DNA of 13,084 bases from CAKRHR01 sp964423195 (GTDB taxonomy: Bacteria > Bacillota > Clostridia > Lachnospirales > Lachnospiraceae), in contig CAYRDY010000059.1 in the NCBI GenBank assembly GCA_964423195.1, forward strand, positions 1-13,084. Reading direction: 5' to 3'. Positions 8,401 through 11,669 of the stretch are shown here, in pieces. The first letter of the stretch is position 1, and each line of letters begins with the position of its first letter. The translations under genes and the position numbers were made by a program. A model generated the notes under the pieces. The model saw nothing but the letters and a program-made list of their open reading frames with translations, made no database searches and was not told where the DNA came from.

Positions 8401-9008
8401 GTGTCCTGATGGACAAGGAGACGCGGACGTCGGTTGAGAATGATGGGGGACAGGTGACGGCGCAGACGACGTTTATCCCTGAGGAACAGGATGGCACGGC
8501 GGAGGTCCATTTTACTTTTGACAGCCGTGCGCTTGCCGGACACGACGTCGTCGTGTTTGAATCGCTGTATCAGGACGCGGACACGGAAATTCTCGTCGCG
8601 GTCCATGAGGATTTGGAGGATACAGGACAGACGATAAGAGTCAGGGAAAAGCCGCCGGAAACGGAGACAGAGACCGAGACAGAAACGGAGACAGAGACCG
8701 AGACAGAGACGGAGACAGAAACGGAGACAGAGACGGAAACCGAGACAGAGACGGAGACAGAGACGGAAACGGAAACAGAGACGGAGACGGAAAGCGAAAC
8801 GGAGACAGAGACGGAAACCGAGACAGACACCACACCTGTGACGCAGACACCGCCTGAGTCCAAGCCCCCACAGCAGAGGACCGGAACGCCTCAGACGGGA
8901 GACAGTGTACCGGCAATCTTTCTGCGCGCCGCGGCCCTGATGTTCTTTGTCTCCGCGGCAGCCATTACGCTGATCGTGTTTAGAAAAAAGAATAGACACG
9001 TTCGCTGA
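2433..9008 (+). CDS. Giant wall-anchored surface protein: NlpC/P60-like head, SpaA/Cna-B stalk, VaFE domains
   Basis: A 2191-residue secreted protein, probably an adhesin or pilin-like stalk. In order: signal peptide 1-33 (basic start, hydrophobic core, AEA before cleavage); eleven 12-residue repeats 88-219; an NlpC/P60-like region about 270-510 with LNCSGFV (Cys339) and CHIGYYW (His454), matching that fold's DCSG and HVGIY motifs; three SpaA-like domains (about 518-866) with ETKAPxGY E-boxes; six Cna-B-like repeats 867-1579; a divergent domain 1580-1706; three VaFE-type domains about 1707-2069 (VIFEEL, VAFESL, VVFESL); 28 Glu-Thr-type dipeptides 2076-2131; sorting signal TPQTG (2152-2156), membrane helix and basic tail. 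Start: ATG 2433, nine bases after AGGGGG; the frame is open back to 1935 but lacks a binding site and covers an antisense tRNA. Peptidase activity and ligand are unknown. No sortase gene is nearby. Confidence 0.9.
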   Translation: MKKKNRFSRRVLVGLTAAAMLVTSIIPVFPAEAGLWRISGLRGEADPADPSGKNDGRGTADFADKTASGQTSQGTADSRILSDTASQSGESTNPDGAPQSGASTKPDGASQSGASTKPDGASQSGAGTNANGAPQSGASTNPDGASQSGADTNANSAPQSGASTKPDGTPQSGAGTNADGASQSGAGTKPDGASQSGAGTNPDTAPQSGESTKPDADTERESGGGVSSGDVQEDPESQGAGQDETGAEGFGSVSRDYDPSRLQGSDDGIDTVSLEGKSYFDTFFGLDQGVLYTHLKIHENDGYYTGTRYVGVTSTGDLLSANTPKGDTANYARGFGLNCSGFVMRSIFEAAGSPGGLGNYREWFKAKGLAEGQTHDYNPADMGVLFNEFFYAPNKDKYVHYEYGSREECVVGINQLIDQKLISSGAIIATMPNVDFYSGGVRNRDSFGNYIDCHIGYYWNEGGGHIDVNSLVYWNATHVTNGLGSTVISPGTQLSNINAKCAGCTYYVFPLAPKEPEITYLRVHKTFEGGMPAGYNPNTDAAIYGIYKDSACRIPYATPYLSNGQSSFRIESDSYTGLIPVEPGLYYVKETKAPSGYFLDRKVYTVDVRSGANGQSNPMLISSSEQIDTGGFVRIVKKSATPQISDGNAAYSLAGAQYGLYRDIGCTDRITVMTTDSTGNTNMVEVDEGTYYVKEIKSPQGFALNTSVYTATLRNGQSAVVTVADEPQTNPVNIAVAKYDSDKTYSSAGNQPQGMASLAGAEFTVRFYAGYYSTATSLKGARAARQWVIRTDETGRAYLDQAHLVSGGAFYTVGGKIVFPLGTVTVQETKAPTGYQLNSELFIRKITASGSSETVNVYQAPQVSDKVIRGGVRIQKLDLETGENRPQGGATLENTVFSIVTLNDVPVIVGGKSYASGQTVMTIKTDRQGLASTASDALPFGRYRIEETSAPKGYLKAGTQSAEFKITWNGEMIDLTSKGNAVGNQVIRGGVRIQKTDAETGVTPQGNGTFEGAVFSIISLNENPVVVSGESFQSGQTVLKIKTNAQGVASTADRALPYGHYKIVETSEPTGYLLNTETTQEFDVIREKEIVDLTSGDKVISDQVIRGGVKIQKRDLETLGTTPQGNATLKGAEFSITNLSTHPVFVKGKSYPKGEVVMTIVTDEKGLAQTGLKDLPYGHYRIEETKAPNGYLSKGAVPREFNIIHDGVVIDLTSEENAIANKIIRGGVKIQKRDLETMETVPQGNAVLKGTAFEITNQSANPVIVGGNSYKKGEVVLTVITDEKGLAQTAADALPFGHYKITETKAPNGYLAEGAEEREFDIVSDGVIVDMTPEEKSIANQVIRGGVKIHKRDLETQDIVPQGNATLEGAKFTITNQSEHRVIVNGKPYPKGEVVLTIVTDENGLAQTAADALPFGHYEITETKAPIGYLAEGAQTRAFDIVSDGVIVDMTSKEKSIANQVIRGGVKIQKRDLETTETKAQGSATLEGAVFAIINMSSHPVLVGDQLYENGQTVQAIVTDKDGLAQTTADALPFGHYKITETEAPEGYLNKGKLTAEFDIAVDGEIVDLTAIEQSILNQVIRGDLEFVKISEGDSSRLANVPFTITSVTTGEVHTVVTDKNGYVSTSSDWNKHSHNTNRGETSEDGVWFGTTEPDDTKGALIYDTYEIEEQRCESNKGLNLLKFEVTIYKEAVTVDLGTLTDNYIDIGTVARDEDTESHMGKADQIVTIIDEVDYSGLTKGREYIMRGTLMDVEAKEPIVVGEQPVKAETTFTPAMPDGTTEVVFTFDASSLADRTVVIFEELYADDQMLVAHADIDNKDQTIYFPEIGTTIIDGQTGTDHACAVEDVVLRDTVAYKNLVPGRSYTVKGTLMDKETEKPLEIDGKAVTAETTFVPAEPDGETEVTFTFDGSSLGGSTVVAFESLQYAGGELAVHADIQDEHQTVYFPRIGTSAGDGADGDKEIEAQETAEIVDTVEYQNLVPGAEYRIFGVLMDKETRTSVENDGGQVTAQTTFIPEEQDGTAEVHFTFDSRALAGHDVVVFESLYQDADTEILVAVHEDLEDTGQTIRVREKPPETETETETETETETETETETETETETETETETETETETETETETESETETETETETDTTPVTQTPPESKPPQQRTGTPQTGDSVPAIFLRAAALMFFVSAAAITLIVFRKKNRHVR
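2694..3089 (+). repeat. Eleven 36-bp tandem repeats encoding a Ser/Gly/Thr/Asn/Pro linker
   Basis: Eleven consecutive in-frame 36-bp units encode variants of SGASTKPDGASQ (residues 88-219 of the surface protein). The SGxxT start is invariant, while NPDG, KPDG, NANG and NADG alternate in the middle. Because the unit is a multiple of three and GC-rich, other frames also stay open here. The composition suggests a flexible, possibly glycosylated spacer between the N-terminus and the NlpC-like head. Confidence 0.95.
5031..7169 (+). repeat. Six tandem Cna-B-like repeats of 118-119 residues
   Basis: Units begin at 5031, 5388, 5742, 6099, 6456 and 6813 (spacing 357 bp, once 354). Each opens with (V/I)IRGGV(R/K)I(Q/H)K and holds an E-box of the form ETxAPxGY (repeat 2 has ETSEPTGY). 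The opening Lys (unit position 10), the E-box Glu and the Asn near the unit end are the expected trio of an intramolecular isopeptide bond. Repeat 2 ends in ISDQ, giving Asp where the others have Asn. Repeats 3-6 resemble each other most. Confidence 0.93.
7551..8639 (+). repeat. Three tandem VaFE-type domains
   Basis: Three divergent units of about 120 residues each open with an IGT strand (IGTVARD, IGTTIID, IGTSAGD) and share (V/E)Y.NLVPG-like and GTLMD/GVLMD segments, AETTF or AQTTF, and a closing V-x-FE motif (VIFEEL, VAFESL, VVFESL). This matches the VaFE-repeat class of surface-anchored proteins of clostridia. They link the Cna-B stalk to the wall-proximal Glu-Thr tract. Boundaries are approximate. 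Confidence 0.8.
8658..8825 (+). repeat. Glu-Thr dipeptide tract (28 hexanucleotide units)
   Basis: Twenty-eight in-frame hexamers of type GA(A/G)AC(A/C/G) encode alternating Glu-Thr, with a single Ser replacing one Thr. Synonymous codons vary between units, so it is not a pure microsatellite. It precedes a proline-rich segment and the sorting signal, the place where wall-spanning spacers usually lie. Confidence 0.93.
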
Positions 9009-9057
9009 GCCATTTGACCTCTTTAGAGAGACCCCGAACAGTGAGAAAGCCGTGGGC

Positions 9058-9088
9058 GGTGGCCATGCGGACTCGCCGCATGGCCACC
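9058..9088. repeat. Perfect 13-bp inverted repeat after the surface-protein gene
   Basis: Arms 9058-9070 and 9076-9088 are perfectly complementary around the five-base loop ACTCG. It lies 49 bases past the stop codon but has no T-tail on either strand, so it is not a standard intrinsic terminator. It may protect the mRNA 3' end or act as an atypical terminator. Confidence 0.7.
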
Positions 9089-9115
9089 GGACCCTCAATA
9101 GGATCTATGCAATAC

Positions 9116-9280
9116 AGCGCTGCGTGCCGGTGGCACGCGTATAGCGCNNNNNNNNNNNNNNNNNNNNNNNNNNNNNNNNNNNNNNNNNNNNNNNNNNNNN
9201 NNNNNNNNNNNNNNNNNNNNNNNNNNNNNNNNNNNNNNNNNNNNNNNCGCTGCGTGCCGGTGGCACGCGTATAGCGCTGC
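9116..9280. repeat. 27-bp palindromic tandem repeat interrupted by the assembly gap
   Basis: The unit starts AGCGCT, contains the hairpin GCGTGCC-GGT-GGCACGC and ends GTAT. A complete unit begins at 9116 and the next starts at 9143, 27 bases later, just before the gap. On the far side, sequence from 9248 is a unit lacking its first two bases, followed at 9273 by AGCGCTGC before unique DNA resumes. The 30 bases 9118-9147 and 9248-9277 are identical. The true copy number is hidden by the gap. Confidence 0.85.
9148..9247. other. Assembly gap of 100 N
   Basis: Exactly 100 N, the conventional placeholder for a scaffold gap of unknown length. Both edges lie inside the same 27-bp tandem repeat, so the missing DNA probably includes more repeat units; a larger insertion cannot be excluded. 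Confidence 0.97.
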
Positions 9281-9323
9281 TTTGGTCGGCATTTCGGAGT
9301 GATTGTCTGTTTGCGATTTCGTG

Positions 9324-9352
9324 TTGAAAATCGACGGTTTTTCATTTATAAT
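9324..9352 (+). promoter_or_regulatory. Promoter of ispE
   Basis: TTGAAA (9324-9329), a 17-base spacer and a perfect TATAAT (9347-9352) form a near-consensus sigma-A-type promoter; transcription should begin near 9359, about 16 bases before the ispE start. ATCGAC (9330-9335) and GTCGAT (9354-9359) form an inverted pair around the -10 element. Confidence 0.8.
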
Positions 9353-9374
9353 AGTCGATACCGGGGAGGAGCAT

Positions 9375-10262
9375 ATGAATCAGATACAGCTGAATGCAAT
9401 GGCAAAGATAAATCTTGGACTGGATGTCGTCGGCAGACGTCCGGACGGCTATCACGAATTGCGGATGGTCATGCAGATGGTGAACCTGTATGACAGGATT
9501 GAGATATCCGTGACGCGTTCGCAGGGCGTTCGCTTGGCGACCAATCTGCGCTTTCTGCCGACAAATGAGAACAATCTCGCGTATAGGGCGGCGCAGTCTC
9601 TGATTGACGAATTTCATATCGCCGAGGGCGTGCATATCAAGCTGGACAAACATATTCCGGTGTCGGCCGGTATGGGCGGCGGCAGCTCGGATGCGGCCAC
9701 CGTGCTGTACGGCGTGAATAGACTCTTTAAACTGGGGCTGTCGAAGAGGGAGCTGATGGAACGCGGCGTGCGTCTGGGCGCCGATGTGCCCTACTGTCTG
9801 CTGCGCTCGACCGCTCTGTCTGAGGGGATCGGCGAGATACTGACGCCGCTGCCGCCGCTGCCGAAGTGTGCGATCGTGATTGCCAAACCCAGGGTCAGCG
9901 TTTCCACGAGGCATGTTTTTGAGCGGCTGGATCTCAGGCCGGTCATGACGCATCCGGATATCGACGGCATTGTCGCATCGGTCAGGGACGGTGATCTCTG
10001 CGGTATCGCCGGAAAGCTCGGCAATACGCTTGAGGAAGTCACGGCGAGAGATTATCCCGTGATCGGCGAGATCAAGGAAATGATGGTCAGCCGCGGCGCC
10101 TTGGGCGCCCTGATGAGCGGCAGCGGGCCTACGGTCTTTGGAATATTTGACCATGAGCGCGCGGCGAGGGGCGCCTGCAGCTATTTGAAACAGGCGGATC
10201 CGAGCTTTCAGGTGTTTCTGACAAGACCTGTCAATGCGTCGTTTCCCGACGGCTCCAGTTGA
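9375..10262 (+). CDS. ispE: 4-diphosphocytidyl-2-C-methyl-D-erythritol kinase
   Basis: A cytosolic 295-residue GHMP-family kinase that phosphorylates CDP-methylerythritol with ATP in the MEP pathway to isoprenoid precursors. The three GHMP motifs are present: AKINLGLDV with Lys11 near the N-terminus, the ATP loop PVSAGMGGGSSDAA (95-108), and MSGSGPTVFG (247-256). The expected catalytic Asp is Asp137 in GADVPYC. The ATG at 9375 is preferred because GGGGAGGAG (9363-9371) precedes it; the frame is open back to 9303 but that part overlaps the promoter. The usual small-residue stretch after PYC reads LLRSTALSEG, with Ser where Gly is common, a conservative change. No convincing terminator follows. 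It is apparently transcribed alone. Confidence 0.95.
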   Translation: MNQIQLNAMAKINLGLDVVGRRPDGYHELRMVMQMVNLYDRIEISVTRSQGVRLATNLRFLPTNENNLAYRAAQSLIDEFHIAEGVHIKLDKHIPVSAGMGGGSSDAATVLYGVNRLFKLGLSKRELMERGVRLGADVPYCLLRSTALSEGIGEILTPLPPLPKCAIVIAKPRVSVSTRHVFERLDLRPVMTHPDIDGIVASVRDGDLCGIAGKLGNTLEEVTARDYPVIGEIKEMMVSRGALGALMSGSGPTVFGIFDHERAARGACSYLKQADPSFQVFLTRPVNASFPDGSS

Positions 10263-10363
10263 TATGTTTCAGGTGACGCGGGGGACAAAAGTTTGGACCG
10301 GTTCAGGCTTTTCTGAATTGTTACAAAAGTTTTATGATTTTTGAGAGAAATATTTAAAATCGC

Positions 10364-10392
10364 TTGACAAACAGGGGAGAAAAGTTTATAAA
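10364..10392 (+). promoter_or_regulatory. Promoter of the HU gene
   Basis: A perfect TTGACA (10364-10369), a 17-base spacer and TATAAA (10387-10392) lie downstream of an AT-rich stretch (10320-10360) that could act as an UP element. The inferred start near 10399 gives a leader of about 128 bases. A strong promoter suits an abundant nucleoid protein. Confidence 0.85.
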
Positions 10393-10436
10393 TAGATTTG
10401 TAGTGTTATTGGGCTTATGTTGTGAGAAGGGGTATT

Positions 10437-10502
10437 ATGCGGGCGAATGGCGGCGGCAGCGCCGGACATTTGCAGCCCGAATTTTTGAGCCGGAACATTT
10501 AG
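10437..10502 (+). CDS. Possible 21-residue upstream ORF in the HU leader
   Basis: ATG at 10437 follows GAGAAGGGG (spacing 4 bases) and opens a 21-codon frame (MRANGGGSAGHLQP...) that stops at TAG 10500-10502, 24 bases before the HU start. It lies inside the transcribed leader. The composition shows no known motif, and the GC-rich GGCG/CGCC hairpin within it may be the real functional element. Coding status is uncertain. Confidence 0.22.
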   Translation: MRANGGGSAGHLQPEFLSRNI

Positions 10503-10526
10503 TTAAATAGTAGGAGGATTTATTTT

Positions 10527-10802
10527 ATGAACAAAACAGAGTTGGTCGCTGCTGTTGCAGCCGGAGCGGAGCTGTCCAAGAAAGACACAGAAAAAGCAAT
10601 CAAATCACTGGTCGATGTCATTACAAATGAACTGAAGGCGGGCGGGAAAGTTCAGCTTGTCGGTTTCGGTACTTTTGAGGTCGTCGAGAGGGGCGAGAGA
10701 GAGGGAAGGAATCCTCGTTCCGGTGAGACGATGACGATTGCTGCATCCAAGGCACCGAAGTTCAGACCGGGCAAAGCGTTGAAGGATGCGATCAACGCGT
10801 AG
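10527..10802 (+). CDS. hup: DNA-binding protein HU
   Basis: A 91-residue histone-like protein of the HU/IHF family that forms dimers and bends DNA non-specifically, compacting the nucleoid. It shows the full family pattern: MNKTELV start, two helices, VQLVGFGTFEV, the DNA-intercalating arm GRNPRSGE (60-67, with Pro63) and the C-terminal FRPGKALKDAIN. Length is typical (90-92 residues). AGGAGG (10512-10517) lies 9 bases before the ATG. It has its own strong promoter and a terminator, and sits directly upstream of rqcP, an order common in clostridia. Nothing distinguishes HU from a site-specific IHF-like role beyond overall similarity. Confidence 0.96.
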   Translation: MNKTELVAAVAAGAELSKKDTEKAIKSLVDVITNELKAGGKVQLVGFGTFEVVERGEREGRNPRSGETMTIAASKAPKFRPGKALKDAINA

Positions 10803-10862
10803 CAGTGAAAGGGATTGCCCTGTAAATATTTTTGTTGATACACAGAGCGAGTTGAACATGAC

Positions 10863-10891
10863 AAGGCTGCCGGATCTGCTGGCGGCTTTTT
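10863..10891 (+). terminator. Intrinsic terminator after hup
   Basis: GCTGCC (10866-10871) pairs with GGCGGC (10881-10886), with one T-G pair, around a nine-base loop. AAG before it can extend pairing into the five T at 10887-10891. It separates hup from rqcP, though read-through may supply the latter because no clear promoter is seen between them. Confidence 0.8.
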
Positions 10892-10944
10892 AATATATCT
10901 TTATTTTATCCGGGATATTTTGCTTGCGGGTCAGGTATGAGAAG

Positions 10945-11184
10945 ATGAGATTAGACAAGTATTTGAAGGTGTCGCGGCTGATCAAGCGCCGCACGGTGGC
11001 CAATGAGGCCTGTGACGCGGGCCGTGTGCAGGTTGACGGAAAAGTCGCCAAGGCTTCCTACGAGGTGAAAGTCGGTGACATCATTGAGATCAGTTTCGGC
11101 ACGCGGACGGTCAGAGTCGAGGTGACTGAGGTCAGGGAGACGACCAAAAAAGATGAGGCCAGGGAGATGTATAAAACCATATGA
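10945..11184 (+). CDS. rqcP: S4-domain ribosome quality-control factor RqcP (YabO/Hsp15 type)
   Basis: A 79-residue RNA-binding protein that is almost entirely one S4 domain (MRLDKYLKVSRLIKRRT through the GDIIEISFG strand). It closely follows Bacillus YabO/RqcP, including the tail TTKKDEAREMY. In that family RqcP binds stalled 50S subunits with RqcH and supports C-terminal alanine tailing of nascent chains. The ATG at 10945 is chosen because AGG (10933-10935) is suitably placed and the protein then starts exactly like its relatives; the frame is open to a TTG at 10924. It precedes divIC by 47 bases, probably in one transcript. In spore formers yabP and yabQ usually lie between the two; here they are missing. 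Confidence 0.92.
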   Translation: MRLDKYLKVSRLIKRRTVANEACDAGRVQVDGKVAKASYEVKVGDIIEISFGTRTVRVEVTEVRETTKKDEAREMYKTI

Positions 11185-11231
11185 TCCCATGAGACGAGGG
11201 GCCGGGTATTTTGAGGGAGCGGGTGAGACAC

Positions 11232-11540
11232 ATGGCGGGACAGAAGAGACCGAAAAATGAAAAAAAGCATGCGACGGGAATGATGACTGTCGGCGGCGCC
11301 GCGGCGCTCCTCTGTCTGGTACTCATGTTTGGGAGCCTCAGACTGCGCGACCGCGTCGACGAATATGACGCCGTCGCGAGGAGCCTTCAGGCTCAGATCG
11401 AAGAGCAGCAGGAGGAGTCCAGAGAGCTTGAGAGGGAGAGCGAGTATATCAAGACCGAGGAATACATCGAGCAGATTGCCAGGGATAAGCTGGGACTTGT
11501 CAAGCCAAACGAGATCATTTTTCAGAAAGAGGAACATTGA
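11232..11540 (+). CDS. divIC: Septum formation initiator, DivIC/FtsB family
   Basis: A 102-residue bitopic membrane protein: short basic cytoplasmic N-terminus, one membrane helix (about 15-36), then an extracellular Glu-rich coiled coil (about 40-75) and the family signature YIEQIARDKLGLVKPNEIIF. DivIC works with FtsL and DivIB at the division septum to control peptidoglycan synthesis. The start is not certain: ATG 11232 is preceded by GGTGAG (11222-11227) and more distantly by AGGGAG (11214-11219), while the frame is open to a TTG at 11211. It is likely cotranscribed with rqcP and followed by a terminator. Family assignment rests on architecture, C-terminal motif and position beside rqcP. 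Confidence 0.88.
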   Translation: MAGQKRPKNEKKHATGMMTVGGAAALLCLVLMFGSLRLRDRVDEYDAVARSLQAQIEEQQEESRELERESEYIKTEEYIEQIARDKLGLVKPNEIIFQKEEH

Positions 11541-11571
11541 TATTTTAGAGTGACGGATAAAGTATATTTTC

Positions 11572-11598
11572 AGGGCTGAGATTCTCTCGGCCCTTTTT
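11572..11598 (+). terminator. Intrinsic terminator after divIC
   Basis: A 10-bp stem (11572-11581 with 11585-11594, one T-G pair) with loop TTC is followed by TTTT (11595-11598). It ends the rqcP-divIC transcript and separates it from tilS, which has its own promoter. Confidence 0.92.
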
Positions 11599-11619
11599 AT
11601 TCCCGTGGAAAAGAAATGA

Positions 11620-11648
11620 TTGCGACCCTTTAACGGTGATGATATACT
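11620..11648 (+). promoter_or_regulatory. Promoter of tilS
   Basis: TTGCGA (11620-11625), a 17-base spacer and TATACT (11643-11648) resemble the sigma-A consensus (4/6 and 5/6). Initiation near 11655 would give a leader of only about 15 bases, beginning around the GGGAGA ribosome binding site. Confidence 0.6.
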
Positions 11649-11669
11649 TGGGCTGGGAGATATGGGCAG

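Noticed and set aside
8370..9098. Minus-strand frames over the Glu-Thr tract, including a Ser-Val alternating one
   Set aside because: They are the complement of the hexamer repeat, with low complexity, no start signal and no family resemblance.
9116..9280. CRISPR array at the gap
   Set aside because: The 27-bp units are directly adjacent without spacers, and no cas gene is present. A palindromic tandem repeat explains the sequence.
9095..9345. Open frames running through the N gap
   Set aside because: They include unknown bases and repeat DNA, so they carry no coding evidence.
10312..10335. Terminator after ispE (TTCAG...CTGAA)
   Set aside because: The stem is only 5 bp and no T-run follows immediately; the AT-rich stretch fits better as the upstream part of the HU promoter.
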